The translations under genes and the position numbers were made by a program. The notes beneath the pieces were generated by a model. The model was not told where the DNA came from. It did not search any database and worked only from the letters and a program-made list of their open reading frames with translations. From Ciona savignyi (taxonomy: Eukaryota > Chordata > Ascidiacea > Phlebobranchia > Cionidae): a stretch of DNA of 64,000 nucleotides. Each line of letters begins with the position of its first letter. The stretch's first letter is position 1. The stretch lies in the NCBI GenBank assembly GCA_000149265.1, contig CH001964.1:37011-101010 (forward strand), read 5' to 3'. Below, piece after piece: positions 32,801 through 48,489 of the stretch.

Positions 32801-34128
32801 TACCTGGACAGTCGAACACGAAGGAATCTTAGCGTTGTGTCGTCAGAGTTACAAGAAGTGCAGAAAATAATGGTTTCTAATATCGATGACGTTCTTCAAA
32901 GAGGTGTAGCCTTATCAGGTAAGTTATATGTCCGTATGGTTTGTTAAAGAAGGAGGATATTCATGTTTGTCACACTTGGATGGGGAAACACAATTAGGGC
33001 ATTAACATACATAAAATCGTTAGATCACCCCATGCCCACCGTCGAGTTATTGTAGCTATTACAGTGTGCTGTGTATGATTTAGGAGTTCCTTCCATTTAG
33101 TGGAACATCCGCTGGGTTCAGGCAACGTCCGGTAAGTGCAGTGCCCAAGGACACAACCGACTAGCTAGAGACCAGTTTTAAACCTGCAACCCTTCAGCTG
33201 AAAAGCGTTGTAGACATGGGTCTTTCAGTTGAAGGTAGTGGGATCAAAACTAGTCGTTCGCTAGCCCGGTGTCTCCAAAAGAATATCATACGAACGTTGC
33301 TTAACTGGTTGCTTAACTTCAATAACTACTAGCATTGTCTCTCTTGTCATATTGACACGGAAAAACTTATTTGCATTCAAACGACTAACCGTGTGTAATT
33401 ACTCCTTCACTCTGGAGGGTAAAAATGAGCTTTCTATAAAGATCAATTTCTCTATGTTAGTGAATGTTATTTCTGTTTCAATATCTTCAGTTTGGGAGGT
33501 ACAAACTTGATCTAGAAATCATTTTCCACGCTAGCGGACCATTTTTGCTTTAACTTTGAAAGTTTGCTAACTATAAGATAGAATATTCATGTTTATCCCC
33601 AGGAGTGGAAAAACCAAGAGGGTTACCATTCACGGGCAATCGTCAGATCATCTCGCGCCCACCTATGGGTTACCTGAGCTATTGCAGTCTGTTGTGTATG
33701 ATTCACCTGTTCCTTCAATTTAGTAAAACCCATTAATCCGCTGGGTTCAGGCATTGTCCGTTATGTGCCTTGCCCAAGGACACGGTATATGCTCACCATA
33801 TTAACACAAACAACTGTTCGGCAGTGCCTTTGTGTGCAGAACCAGTTACATAACTTTCTATTTTACAGACCTTGGCGACAAAGCCAGCAATCTTGCAACT
33901 TTATCGAAAAAGTACCAACAGGACGCACACTATCTCAATTTAAGGTCGTCCTATGCAAAAATCGCCGCGGTCGTAATCCTTCTAATAATTTTCATCATAT
34001 ACATACGATATTGGGTGGTTGTGAGCTTTACAGAAATATTTGATGTTTTAAAAGGTCGACATGACGCTATCTTCGTAGTTTATATTCTATCTGCTTCAGA
34101 GACAAAATTGACAGGCATTATGCAATAG
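29827..34128 (+). CDS. SEC22B: SEC22 vesicle-trafficking R-SNARE (SEC22B-like), five exons, with frame anomalies
   Basis: Exons: 29827-29901, 31491-31600, 32135-32295, 32772-32918 and 33869-34128. The protein has the longin domain (exons 1-3), the R-SNARE motif ([34 protein letters not shown]) and a C-terminal membrane anchor ([17 protein letters not shown]). SEC22 acts in ER-Golgi membrane fusion. Two oddities stand out. In exon 3 the conserved stretch corresponding to ..[11 protein letters not shown].. lies in another frame between about 32,244 and 32,290, while the exon's total length is normal, so two opposite single-base changes are implied. At the 3' end the read sequence is WVVVSF.. 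and runs to 34128, whereas one base fewer would give the usual WWL ending at 34024. AATAAA at 35228 is a candidate polyadenylation signal. Confidence 0.85.
29945..30665 (-). mobile_element. SINE family 1 split by a nested inverted-repeat element
   Basis: Tail and middle at 29,945-30,095 and the rest at 30,520-30,665 belong to one SINE. The insert between them is listed separately. Lies in SEC22 intron 1. Confidence 0.75.
30099..30511. mobile_element. Inverted-repeat element T4 nested in a SINE
   Basis: Ends 'ctctaaatacccagtgtg' and its complement 'cacactgggtatttagag', extended by 'ggcaatgtgggc'-type inner repeats. About 410 bp; interior includes 'gggttagagttaaggtcag'. No coding capacity. Confidence 0.8.
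30830..30930 (+). mobile_element. SINE family 1, tail fragment
   Basis: From 'ctccggtaacccgacggtg' to 'gataaacctgaatatcc'. Confidence 0.85.
31205..31420. mobile_element. Inverted-repeat element T2
   Basis: Ends related to 'cttggagcgcttgga' and 'tccaagcggtcctgtagta', around the same core as T1 (ttatggaaagtaattctaac ... cagaactaac). Confidence 0.7.
31845..32075 (+). pseudogene. Two upstream decayed copies of SEC22 exon 3's 5' edge
   Basis: The real acceptor and exon start (gcag|ctatatgatcgaccag at 32,135) has tandem relatives at 31,880 (gtag|ctatatgatcaaatag) and 32,009 (gcag|ctatatgatagaccaa), spaced 129 and 126 bp. The second still reads [11 protein letters not shown]; the first has an early stop. 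Confidence 0.8.
32410..32740. other. Possible inverted-repeat element in SEC22 intron 3
   Basis: 'aggggttcttatccaggggt' near 32,410 and 'gttaagaacccctgctg' near 32,720 are inverted, with 'gggtaaatt' repeats inside. Probably another small non-coding element. Confidence 0.5.
32955..33215 (-). mobile_element. SINE family 1, diverged
   Basis: Full span from 'atattcatgtttgtcacac' to 'acccttcagctgaaaagcg'. Lies in SEC22 intron 4. Confidence 0.7.
33580..33790 (-). mobile_element. SINE family 1
   Basis: From 'aatattcatgtttatcccc' to 'gccttgcccaaggacac', truncated in the head. Ends about 80 bp before SEC22 exon 5. Confidence 0.8.
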
Positions 34129-34489
34129 TAGTCCACAAAAATGCTATTATTTCATACAGGTCACGTCTTAATAGCAAAAAAACTCGAAATTCTGTTTAAA
34201 CTTTACATGGGACATGTGCTGTAATAAGCATTGATATAATAACCCTAGTTGTCCTGCCTACAGTGATAAACCTAAGCATTATTATCCTGTGTAGCTTATT
34301 GATGCAAAATTATATGACATTTTTGCTGCATTTATGTAGACCTTGTTTTATTGAATGCTCGATTTATTATTTATGTTCCACTAATTTTGCAACTATATCT
34401 TGTGCCATACCCATAGCTTTAAAACGACCAAAAAGACCGTAATAGTCTGAACTATTACAATAGTGCCCATTCGCCTTAATAGTGTCCAG

Positions 34490-35115
34490 ACAATATCTTA
34501 ACAGTAAAAAAACTGCCAAAGGTTGTTTAAATGCTGTCTTCACTTACGTAAAAATCTTATTTAAAAATAGTTATAAAATGTTATAATCACTTTCTCTGTT
34601 ATATTTGAAATGTGCAAACACTATCTATGAGTGAAAAAAACTGCTAACAGTTGTTTAAATGCACAGTTCATCATGTTAAAAATCCCAATTACTGAATCTT
34701 AAACTGGTAGAAGAACTCTCTCTTCCGTTTTTATGTCCAAACACTATCTAAGTGAAGCAAACCTGCCGACAGTTATTTTTTTTAAAGACTGTCTTCCCTA
34801 AAATCCATATAAAACACTCATTTACTGGATAGTCTTGAATAACTTTTTCTGTCGTTTTTGAAATGTCAAAAACTCTTTACTCCAAGTGTGCAAGTGGATC
34901 AAAACCGCGGACAACTTTTTTTAAAGGCTGTCTTTACTAATAGTCTATATAAAAACACTTATTCACTGGACAGTCTTGAATAACTGTCGTGTTTAAAATA
35001 TCTTAAACTCCAAACTTTCTAAATGTATAAGTGGATAAAAAACGGGACAGTTGATTTATTTTTAAAGACTGTCTTCACCCATTTAAAAACACTTATTCAC
35101 TGTAAAGGTATTGGA
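34490..35115 (+). repeat. Degenerate ~150-bp tandem repeat in SEC22 3' region
   Basis: Units share 'aaaacacttattcactgga', 'cagtcttgaataact' and 'tttttaaagactgtctt'. About four to five diverged copies. Confidence 0.7.
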
Positions 35116-35284
35116 TCTTTGTATATGATCGTGTTGGATGAAGGCTTGGTGTTGCAAAAGTGCAATAATGATGTAGAATTGTAGATTGGTGTTTTATTGT
35201 CGCCATATTGGGAATATATGTTTGTTGAATAAAAGCAAGTTCTAACCAGAATTGTTGTTTTTATTAGGTGGCTTCCTTTAGGTG

Positions 35285-35495
35285 GGGATAGGATATATTT
35301 ATGTTTATTCCCATAAATGGGAAAACCAAGGGCGTTATCACATGGGCAATCGTCAAATCACCTCGCGCCCACCGTCGGGTTAATGTAGCTATTGTAGTGT
35401 GTTGTGTGGTAGAACGCATTGCTCCGCTTGGTTCAGGTAATGTTTGTTATGTGCCTTGTCCAAGGACACAACCGACTAGCTAAAGACCAGTTTTG
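35285..35495 (-). mobile_element. SINE family 1, with deletion
   Basis: Tail and body present, middle shortened at about 35,405. A family 2 fragment ('gttaagtttcgaagccatga') follows at 35,550-35,600. Confidence 0.75.
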
Positions 35496-36192
35496 TTAAT
35501 TTTAGAAGGCAACAAAGGTTATTAGTCACTGATTTTTTATTTGTTTTTACTGAGTTAAGTTTCGAAGCCATGAAGTGCTCGTCACATCATGGCTGTGGTA
35601 TATGAATCGGGTGCGAGATATATCCAGACAAGCAACCAATTGTTAATCAAATTCCAGGGCACAATAACAGTTGGAACCATAAATAGAGGACGGAAAGACT
35701 CATACTGGATTACAAGGAGCTATTGCTGCTTCTTGTCCGTTTTTGAGTTCTACTTATTTGTAACGTTGTATTCTTTTTGGATTATGTTTGGTTGTGAATA
35801 TTCTATCCTTATTGAACCGCAAGGCGAATCACTACACACTCATGGATCCAGTTGGTAATAGTCAAGTTCGTTGGCATCCTGGTTTAAGCATTCCCGACCA
35901 AAATAGTGAATAGATCACAAAGTCTTGGTTGGATATTCCTTAAATATTTCTGGTTTATTTTACCCCTGTCGATTGATTTTTTTCTTATACAAGCAAAAAC
36001 TGAACCTGGAATTTGAACTACAGTTACAAATGTTGGGAAATCCTACTAATTAAACCTAATCTTAAAATCAGTTTTGCATTAAATAGAACTGATTTTCTAA
36101 AAGAGTTAATCAAGTTTCATTTTTGGATATTTTTCAGACATTTATAACCTATCAAAATGTGGCATTTTTTCGTTAATAACTAACTATACACA

Positions 36193-36390
36193 TGGAAAAC
36201 TAAAAGGGTAAGGCGGGAAACTGCACACTAAAATGAATATTAGGGCATTATAGTGAATTTAAACATGGTTTTAGAATGAGGGTTATTTCTGGGGTTAAGA
36301 TTAGTGTTTGTGTAAGGGTTAAAATTAATTTTCATAGTTTTAGTGAGCAGTTTCCCTCCTTCCCGCCTTCCCTCCCTTGAGCATTGCCCC
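36193..36390. mobile_element. Inverted-repeat element T1
   Basis: 'aaaactaaaagggtaaggcg' to 'cccgccttccctcccttga', core in between. Lies between SEC22 and RPS5. Confidence 0.8.
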
Positions 36391-36448
36391 TATACACTGC
36401 TGAACAAGAGGTAAAACGGCAGCAATGAAATACAGGTTTTGTGGTGAT

Positions 36449-36454
36449 TTTATT
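36449..36454 (-). terminator. RPS5 polyadenylation signal
   Basis: AATAAA on the minus strand, about 20 nt after the stop codon, giving the very short 3'UTR typical of ribosomal protein genes. Confidence 0.75.
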
Positions 36455-36472
36455 TTGCGAATCGCGCGCAAC

Positions 36473-40007
<3,535 letters not shown>

Positions 40008-40069
40008 CTGCAATTAGCATTGTGATGTCATAAGGAGTTTGAATGTGTGTTATGATGTATGGGTCAACG

Positions 40070-40278
40070 GTAAAAGGAGGGAAAGCGGGAAGGAGGGAAA
40101 CTTCTCACTTTAACTATGGAAATTAATTCTAACCCTGCCCTAAACACTAATCTCAACTCCAGAACTAATCTTAACTCCAACCCCATGTTTAAAACTAACT
40201 CTAATGTCATAATCTTCATGTTAGTTTGCAGTTTTCCTCCTTCCCGCTTACCCTCCTTTTAGTTTTCCCCAAACGTTT
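40070..40278. mobile_element. Inverted-repeat element T1 in RPS5 intron 1
   Basis: 'gtaaaaggagggaaagcggg' to 'taccctccttttagttttcc' around the standard core. Confidence 0.85.
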
Positions 40279-40354
40279 GCAAGATATTGTGACCATGGTC
40301 GGGAGCTAGCAATTTCAGATTGTTTTGGCAAAAAAACTTGGGGTGCCTCATACT

Positions 40355-40520
40355 ACAGGACCGCTTGGATCACTTAGATTGCTATGGAAAGTAATTTTAA
40401 CCCTGTTCCAAACACTAATCTCAACCCCAACCCTAACATTAATATCATAGCTTTTGTAATTACGAAGTACAGTCAGCGATACAAGTGGTCTAAGCGATCC
40501 TGTAGTATTTAGAGGTACCG
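40355..40520. mobile_element. Inverted-repeat element T2
   Basis: 'tactacaggaccgcttgga' and 'taagcgatcctgtagta' enclose the same core as T1. Second copy after 31,205. Confidence 0.8.
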
Positions 40521-40842
40521 AAAAACTTGAGCATGATGTGGGCATGCACAAGACCAAAAAATAACCTAAATAAATGATCACAAAAAATGGTAATAAAAAC
40601 AGAAATATTTCAATTCCCAGCAAAATATTTGGTCGTAAATTACAACCCTAGTTTTCTTACCAATTTCAATGTTAGTTTAGAACTGTTCACGTGAAATCGA
40701 TTTTAGATAAGTTTTTAACGATTTTGCGACTTATAAACAAGCACAGTAAGTTAGAATAGCGTTTATACAGCATTTTTGTTTTAAAAAGTACGAAAACTAG
40801 TTTGTTTTAAAGTAAAAATACGTAAAAAACGACAAAACTTAC

Positions 40843-40886
40843 ATTTATTCTTGGCGACTTTTCGGAAAAGGCAAAAACGAAGAAGG
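40843..40886 (-). promoter_or_regulatory. Probable RPS5 first exon and TOP-type start
   Basis: On the minus strand a donor (aat|gtaagt) at 40,842 is preceded by pyrimidine tracts 'ccttttcc' (40,864-40,871) and 'ccttcttc' (40,879-40,886), either of which could be the transcription start. Confidence 0.55.
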
Positions 40887-41269
40887 CGCAGAGAAATTAC
40901 ACGCGATCTTCTGACCACTTACGGCGCTAGATGGGTCATTTTTTATTGAACGGGGCTGAAACATACTGCAGTAAAACAAATAAAAACCGACGTAAAATTA
41001 ACAAAAATGTTAAAAGTCTAATTAAATGACATTATTAAAAGTTACGCAAAAAATATGATAAAGACAAATACGCTTTCACATTTATTTCGGCACGGAGTAT
41101 CGCTTTGCGACAGACCTTAGGTTAAATAAAAATTCTTGATTTTTTTTCTATTTTTTTCAAAACCGACCAAAACCATCGAATATTTATTAATAAAACTATC
41201 TTTACTGTTTAAAAAACAGATTAAAACAGTTTTTTCTGATTCTATATTTAAATATCTTTTTCTGTATTT

Positions 41270-41488
41270 AAAAGTGGGGCTCGGTGGCAAAGGAGAACGG
41301 AAGTCATATAAACGATCTGGAATCCGGGCGCTCGGCAAGAAGCGATATTTCAATTAGGCAGCTGCGTTTCGAAGTGAGAGGTATCGATTCACACAGAACT
41401 AAAACCAAAGTCAGTGAAAACTGTCTGCAAAGGAAGTGTCTTTTGTAGATGGTTTGAATTTAACAAATTTAACAAAGAGATTTTCAAG
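41270..41488 (+). other. Possible non-coding first exon, divergent from RPS5
   Basis: A GC-richer patch with 'aacggaagtcatat' ends in a good donor (tttcaag|gtaggt at 41,489). No coding exon was found downstream to pair with it, so this is weak. Confidence 0.25.
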
Positions 41489-42359
41489 GTAGGTTTGTTC
41501 ATTAATATTAAAATCTTATACTTATAGACAGAAAGGTAGCCTTCCGTTTAAACAGACACTTTATATTGAATAGTCTGTATCTTGGATTACATTATTTTTT
41601 CGCACACGATTCGTTTGAAACGGGTTTTAGATTAAACATGAATATATATCGTATACACAAGGAAAGTAATACTACAGCGCCTATAGCCTACCGAGACTTG
41701 GTTATTTAGAGCAGAAAATATGTAAATAAAAATGAAAACGAAATATTTTAATGTAGGTAGTGCCTCTAATATTCTGGCTAACATGCGTGAACGCCAAAGA
41801 TTAAACCGTGTAGACATAATTAAAGATAATTTAAAGGCGACAATCAAAGTAATCTGATGTGACGTCACAAATCCTTAGACTAATATAAACAGTAGCTTAG
41901 TCCGAGAGGAGTATAAACGATATATCGCATATCTTATTAAACTCGTATATATTTTAATTCTGGATTGAAATATTTCTTCGTAATTAAAATAGAAAAATTA
42001 AAGCAAGACATTTAGGGCTTTTACTATGTCCTCGCCTATAGGGCAACATATTTTTTGATAAAGGAAGATAACCGCTTTCAAAATAAATTGGCTACTACGT
42101 ATTTTTACCTATATGTGCGTAATTTTAACCCCAGCCATGGGCGAATTTTATAGCGTTAGCGAGTTCACTAAATCAATAATATTTTTAAACCACCAATAAA
42201 TTCCCTAAACTGAAACTAAAGTTTGTAAGTTTTTGTTTGTTTATTTCTGTATAGGGGGTTTGTTTAATTACACTATAATGTTGAAAAAATTTGAAGAAAC
42301 TCTCTTTGCCTTAATGCTGTGTATGTAAATGTGGCCAATTAAAAAATAAATACAGAATT

Positions 42360-42570
42360 GGATAGGATATTTATGTTTACCCCCATGAATGAGAAACCAA
42401 TGGGGTTAACACACGGGCAATCGTCAGATCACCTCGTGCCCATCGTCGTGTTACCGGAACTATTGCAGTGTGTTGTGTGTGATTCACACGTTCCTTTAAA
42501 TAAGTAGATCCCATTGATCTACTGGGTTCAGCCAATGTCCGTAAAGTGCATTTCCCAATGACACAACTGA
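42360..42570 (-). mobile_element. SINE family 1
   Basis: 'ggatatttatgtttaccccc' to 'cccaatgacacaactgattt'. Confidence 0.8.
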
Positions 42571-42729
42571 TTTCACTGCTGCTGTCTTGATTGGACTTTG
42601 TATATTTTCTACCAATCCAATTTTCGAAATCGTTATGTACACATCATCACTAAGACAGTATTTATTTAGAAACTGGTATTTAAATCGCGTAACCATTCGT
42701 CCCCACAACCATTTAACATTTTTTTTTAT

Positions 42730-42835
42730 TCGAACGAAGTTTTAAACTATAATAGGTTCGTTATTAAGACCGTTTGTATGTAAAGAAAACTGTAATCGGC
42801 CGCTTTACTCAATTGACCACACAATCGTTTCGATA
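42730..42835 (-). mobile_element. SINE family 2, diverged
   Basis: 'acgaagttttaaactataat' and 'caattgaccacacaatcg'. Confidence 0.5.
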
Positions 42836-43144
42836 ACTGGAACTAAATTACCATTTCCGTTTGGGGGTCAATTTTTAATAATTTTCGGTAACATAATAGT
42901 TAAACCGGCTTCATTTTGTTTTGGATGTAATTAATTAGGCATCTAGGAAGTATCGGATTTATGTTGGTCCAGGGCATACATTGCTAAGTGCCGTAAGAAC
43001 ATAGATATATTGGGTTATACGCAGTGATGGGATTCAAAGTTTTAATGACAGGTTCTTTTTTGTATATCGTACTTACTAACAACAGGTTCCCTAAAAGGAT
43101 TACCACAAAGCCACAGAACCAGTAGCTTGTTAAGTTTGTACTTT

Positions 43145-43205
43145 GCCCGTGTGTTAACCCCCTTGATTATCCCATTCACAGGGATAAACATGAATATCCT
43201 ATCCT
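43145..43205 (+). mobile_element. SINE family 1, tail fragment
   Basis: 'cccgtgtgttaaccccctt' to 'gataaacatgaatatccta'. Confidence 0.8.
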
Positions 43206-43489
43206 CCCACTTGTGTGATATTTTAGCGGGCATGATCCTGCAAACTATGATGCTTTTATAATAATTCTCTGTATATCTGTGTTTTATTTACTTGTTGGTA
43301 TGTGGATTTAAAGACACTTTAGTTCGCATAAGTCACCGTCCTATAGTATGAGAAGTTCTTTGTATACCCGGGGGTGGGAAAAGCGTAGGCATCGTTACCT
43401 ACGTATTGCATGGGTCGCTTTGCCGCACACTTTTCTTCCAGCATTAGTGTAAACTTTTTTTAGGCATTTATTTATTTATTTTTATTTTT

Positions 43490-43665
43490 TTATGTGGGTT
43501 TAGCGGCTACGTCTAATTATACCGAAACTTGATAATTGATTGGTTTTAGACGTGTTCTAACGACTGTCGTTTTGCCATTTTTCCCGTTTTCCATTTTTTT
43601 ATCAAAACTCCTGCTTTGTGTTTTCATCGTGGAAACAAAAAACTAAACTAAAAGCATTAAAAACC
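43490..43665 (+). repeat. Dispersed repeat R5
   Basis: 'cgtctaattataccgaaac' then 'gacgtgttctaacgactgtc' then 'gtggaaacaaaaaa'. Other copies: 45,213-45,385 (with a doubled piece) and 60,735-60,830; older remnants at 8,515-8,660 and 53,220-53,330. Confidence 0.75.
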
Positions 43666-43864
43666 GACGTCTTTACAAACCCACGCAATTGCAATAGGTG
43701 TTATATTGCATTTTATTGCGTGGGCTTCGAATACCCACTCGCAATAATATGACTGATGGTCTGGCGTGCTGTAGCATTGCGACAAAAAGGATGATAGTTT
43801 AGTCCTTTTAATTGTATAGACTTGATTGTGTGATTATTTCACGTTATAAAATAGAATCGGAAAT

Positions 43865-44130
43865 TCATTTTTTATCCATGTAAATGTGAAAACTGCACGG
43901 GCAATCGTCAAATTGGCTCGCGACCTAAGGAAGCGTTTTCGTTTACGTAACCGTCAGATTACTTCGTTACAAATGTCGGATTACCATATTTATTTCAGTG
44001 TGTTATATATTTGCGAGACGTTCATTTAGTAGAAACTATTTATCGACAGGTTTCAAGCCATGTCCGCCAATTAGCTTGCGATCAGTTTCGAAATTTCAAC
44101 CTTTCGACTGAAAGGCGACGCAATCAACGT
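43865..44130 (-). mobile_element. SINE family 1, strongly diverged
   Basis: 'gggcaatcgtcaaattggc', 'tttcaagccatgtccgcc' and 'cctttcgactgaaaggcgac' in order. Confidence 0.65.
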
Positions 44131-44784
44131 CTGGTTATCGCAGCTATCGCAATATGTTAATACGAGACAATTCTACCGTTTTCTACCAGCCTTAGCAGAT
44201 AACGCTATACGTAAGAGAGAACTGTCTAGATAGAGTCTAGACTGACTCTTTTTAATAAGAAATATAGAGGCAATCGTACCATGAACCTTATCTAATGTTT
44301 GGGACGATTGTTTGATGTTAGAGCAATGAAATAAAGACGTAAATGGTAAGGAACCAAAATCATTTAACGATTTCAGCGCTTTAATTTGGTATTGCTAGTG
44401 TGGTAATATTCAATTTAAAGGTTTCTAGGATAGGTTATGTGCCTTGACGCTTGCTTTCTATCTTAAGTGACATTTTTAGCCATCTTTGCCTTGAGCAGTT
44501 AAATTAATGCGCTGGTGGTTTTCGTTCCCCCACTAACCCACCAAGCTATCTAGTAAAGCAAGAGTCATGAGTTTGATTCTCATCCAAGGTCAGATTGGTC
44601 TAGCTTTACTTTGAAAGGACTTTTTATAATATACAATATCCCCTAAGTGAATTGGACACAACCAACTAGCTAGCGCTCAGTTTCGATATAACAACCCTTC
44701 GGATGAAATTCTCCTTTTTCTGGAATGCAGGTTCTGCCTATCCGCCGCCGAAGATACCATTCGCTTGCTATATATATATTTTTT

Positions 44785-44885
44785 ACAGAGCCAAGTTTCG
44801 AACCCACGATGGGCTCTTTACTCGAACCGTTTTTGTATAGGAGTAGGTATATGTATCGGTCGCGTTAACCACTCGGCCACACCAC
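44785..44885 (-). mobile_element. SINE family 2
   Basis: 'agccaagtttcgaacccacg' to 'gcgttaaccactcggccaca'. Confidence 0.8.
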
Positions 44886-45154
44886 CGTTCACAAACTCAC
44901 CAATTTGAGACTGAGCGGGGTTGAAGTTATTTAGCGCCTCTCGCTATATTAAGTCACGTTTTGCTGTAACTCGAATATCCCCCCCCTCCCAAATCAGAAA
45001 CGAACCGCCGGGAAATGAATAATTAATACCGAATGGCGCTTCAATAACCTCGGTCTCGCATTGATTACATTCAATTATTCATTCGCCCTGCTTAACCTGC
45101 ACTTACATCACAAAATGTGTAATGTTACTTGGACTGAATATTCGAGAGAGTTTT

Positions 45155-45210
45155 TTTACCGGGCTTAGTTTCGAACCCATGAGGTGCTCGTTTATAAGAC
45201 CATTATCGAG
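45155..45210 (-). mobile_element. SINE family 2, fragment joined to repeat R5
   Basis: 'gcttagtttcgaacccatga' to 'ataagaccattat', directly followed by R5 at 45,213. Confidence 0.65.
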
Positions 45211-45844
45211 AGATCGTCTAATTATACCGAAACTTGATAATTTATTGCTTTTCAGACGTGTTCTAACGACTGTCGTTTTGCCATGTTCTAACGACTGTCG
45301 TTTTTTTCCGTTTTCCAAATTTTTATCAAAGGTCCTGCTTCGTGTTTTCGTCGTGGAAACAAAAAATAAACTATAAACTAAATCACTTTGTCTACGTACC
45401 CCCACCCCTTTGGTTTATTAAACGCCAGATTGTTTGGTTGAAATACTGCAAACTGTACGGCCGTTTGTTTAAGTGGTTAACGATACCTATACTTCTATCA
45501 ATTCTATACAAGAACGGTTTTGACGAGTCCTTTACGGGTTCTAACCTTGTCAATTAAAAATAGGTAGCAGCCCATGCATTTTGATTGGTATTGACTCGCA
45601 TAACACCTTGGAAGATAACAATAAGACTCTATAACGTTACTTTGAACCCGTAATACCCTTGTCAAGTTTGTTTTAAATATAATGACGTAGACAGTTCGCT
45701 CGTGATAAACATTCGCGGTTTAAAGTCCGGCTTTATTTTACTTGTGCCAAGTTTTAAAATACATGGCGTGCACGACAAGTCTGACGACTTCATTTGTAAA
45801 GAGTTACAATTTTGACTATATTGACCAGAAAATTCTCGTGGGCA

Positions 45845-46065
45845 AAACTAAAAGGAGGGAAAGCGGAAAGGAGGGAAGGAGGGAAGGAGGGAAACTTCTC
45901 ACTAAAATGAAGATTATGACATTAGAGTTAGTTTTAAACATGGGGTTGAAGTAGAACTTAGTTCTGGGGTTAAGATTAGTGTTTAGAGCAGTGTTTAAAT
46001 TAGTTTCCGTAATTTTAGTAAGAAGTTTCCCTCGTTCCCTATTTCCCTCCTTTTAGTGTTGCCCC
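45845..46065. mobile_element. Inverted-repeat element T1
   Basis: 'aactaaaaggagggaaagcg' with extra 'gaaggaggg' repeats, core, and 'ccctccttttagtgttgccc'. A family 2 SINE head fragment follows at 46,080-46,130. Confidence 0.85.
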
Positions 46066-46169
46066 GTCTCGTGACTGATAGGTTAACGCGACCGATTTAT
46101 ATACCACTCCCTGTATAAAAGTGGATATTAGTATAAAGCACCTCTCATGGGTTAGAAATTAGCGTAGTA

Positions 46170-47560
46170 AGAAAACTTTTGCTGAGTAACAACAGGGACT
46201 TCCCCGATATTTACGCACAGTTGCATATACAAGGCTTCGCACAAGTGTTGTTTTTGTATTGAGCTATGCAGTTTTGTTAGACTAAATCCAAGCTTAGTTA
46301 AACAGACTTATTTGTTAAGTGACCTTTGTTCTTTGTTAAATGACTTTGGATCTTTGTTTTAAAAGGTTGTAAATGTACATGTTGGATCAATTTAAAAGTT
46401 TTTAAACATAATTTTTCAATGTTTTAAGGTTAAAATTCCAGTTTTACGTTTTTAATAAACTTTATATACGTGGTTTTATGTGAAGATTATTCAATATGGT
46501 CACTTTGCAAATAAGAGAAATATAATGCGACTTATACAACCATTATCATCGTATGCTTAAAATAATATCTTTTCATTTACACATGTTTCAAAAATCGACT
46601 CGATTAATATGTGATGTCATCAGCACATGTTTACTACGTATGTGCATTAATACAACACAGGAGACTTAGTCATATACTGAGAGGGGTTATGTTAATACCG
46701 TATTTGTATGTATGAAATAAAGTCTCGGATAATCAACTGAAAAATAGGAAACCTATCTAGTTTAGTTTTAGTTGATTCATTTTTTGCCACAGTATTAAAT
46801 AATGGCAAATGAAGCAAATCATTGCACAGGAACAGTAAAAGACAGCCTAATGAACAGTAGTCATATCGTTAAAAAAAAGTATAGCAATAAATATAGCAGT
46901 CGCGGCCGCCAAACCTAGGCAAAAGCCATTACTGCGGCTAAAAAATAACACAAATTAATCAAGACAATAAAAATCCCTGAAGAACAGTGCGCGGTAAAGC
47001 TATTAATATTAAAAATATACTTTTATCTTGTTGGACTAATACACATTTTGCTTACAGTATGATTCGCCGGAAAGAGTTTAATTGAAGCTTAAGTAATCCG
47101 CATTATAAGCGCTGAAACAGATAATCGAGTTTGTGCAGGGCTCTCTACGCCGAAGCGCAATTAGGTCGGCCCAAATGAACTCAGTAGGGAATACATTCGG
47201 TCTAACTCTTAGCAGGGCGTCCAATTTTAAAACCCAGCCAGCATTACTTAAGCTACCATGCTTTTAAAGTATAAGTAAACTCAATTACAAGTAGCCGAAA
47301 CTTTGTTTGAAGGGTAAACAGAGAATGAAATAGTTTGATTTTAACTGTTAAATTAATACTTCAAAGTCTGTATTCTGTAGTATTAACCTTTAGACATTGT
47401 CACTACTTGTCTTTTGACGTGTGTTTGCTTTTGAGCTGCCCGTGTAACTTAAGGAATAGCAGGTAACCCGCAGTTAGATACATACAAAAAGGTCGGTCTG
47501 CAAAGACGTATACCAATTACATACAAGTTCCAAACCATGTTTTTAACTAGCCAGTAAAGA
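46170..47560. other. Intergenic, no gene recognised
   Basis: AT-rich, no convincing exons and no recognised repeat apart from short T-rich runs. Confidence 0.5.
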
Positions 47561-47564
47561 GTTA

Positions 47565-47850
47565 GTTTATCTTGCCAGAAGTAAAGTACCTAAGTAAACT
47601 CGCATGTACTGTTTCCTTTTTTATAACTTGTATTTTTCAATTTATTTAACGTCACTAGTACAGCTACACAATTCTGGCTATATAATCTTGCCAAAAGTAA
47701 AGTAAGTCAACTCGCATGTATTGTTTCTGTTCCATAACTTGTATTCAAATTATGTTAATTAGCATTCAGTATTATGCTGTTGTTTTTTTCATTTATTTAA
47801 CGTCGCTAGTACAGCTAACCAATTCTGACTCTTTTAACTGTATAAAGGCA
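47565..47850 (+). repeat. Two tandem ~130-bp units
   Basis: 'ttgccag/aaaagtaaagta', 'ctcgcatgta.tgtttc', 'catttatttaacgtc.ctag' and 'tacagcta' occur twice in order. Confidence 0.8.
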
Positions 47851-48069
47851 GTACTGTTTTGCCTATTGCCTTTCGTCTTGATATATGTAAATTCGTAAAA
47901 GCTTGGGATATTATTGTTTCATTTAGCTGAAAACATAACGTAACACAGCCGGTTTTATAAATTGTACTTAACAAAACAACAAATAGTAGTAACAAAGCGG
48001 GTATTATTCACTATCTGGCCTATATTAAAAAACGATTAAAATCGAATCAAGTTTAATATGCTTAGAATA

Positions 48070-48250
48070 GGATATGATAGGATATTCATGTTTATCCCCG
48101 TGAATGGAAAACCAAGGGGATTAACACACGGGCAATCGTCAGATTACCTCGCGCTCACCGTCGGGTTACCGGAGCAATTGCCGTGTGTTGTATATGATAG
48201 AGACGTTCCTTCAATTTAGTAGAACCCATTATTTTACTGGGTACTTCAAT
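48070..48250 (-). mobile_element. SINE family 1, tail half
   Basis: 'ggatattcatgtttatcccc' to 'tagtagaacccattattt'. Confidence 0.85.
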
Positions 48251-48489
48251 ATACAGAGTTTTGTATTCATTTTTCTGATGTTGGATATTAATATTTTATT
48301 CTTGTGGGTTGTAGAATAACAGACTTGGAACCTAGAATATCAATCCCACGCCGTCGTATTGGCTGTTCTATTGATTTGCGTTTAATATTTAATATAACTT
48401 CAATATTTTCGATCGACCCAAATGAATTCCCTTTATCGAGATAAGAGTCAAATGCCTTGCCACGGGGATCCTATGTAGACTAATCTTGG

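Noticed and set aside
35589..35858. 89-codon open frame with a hydrophobic stretch
   Set aside because: No start context, no splice sites in phase and no recognisable domain; possible but unsupported.
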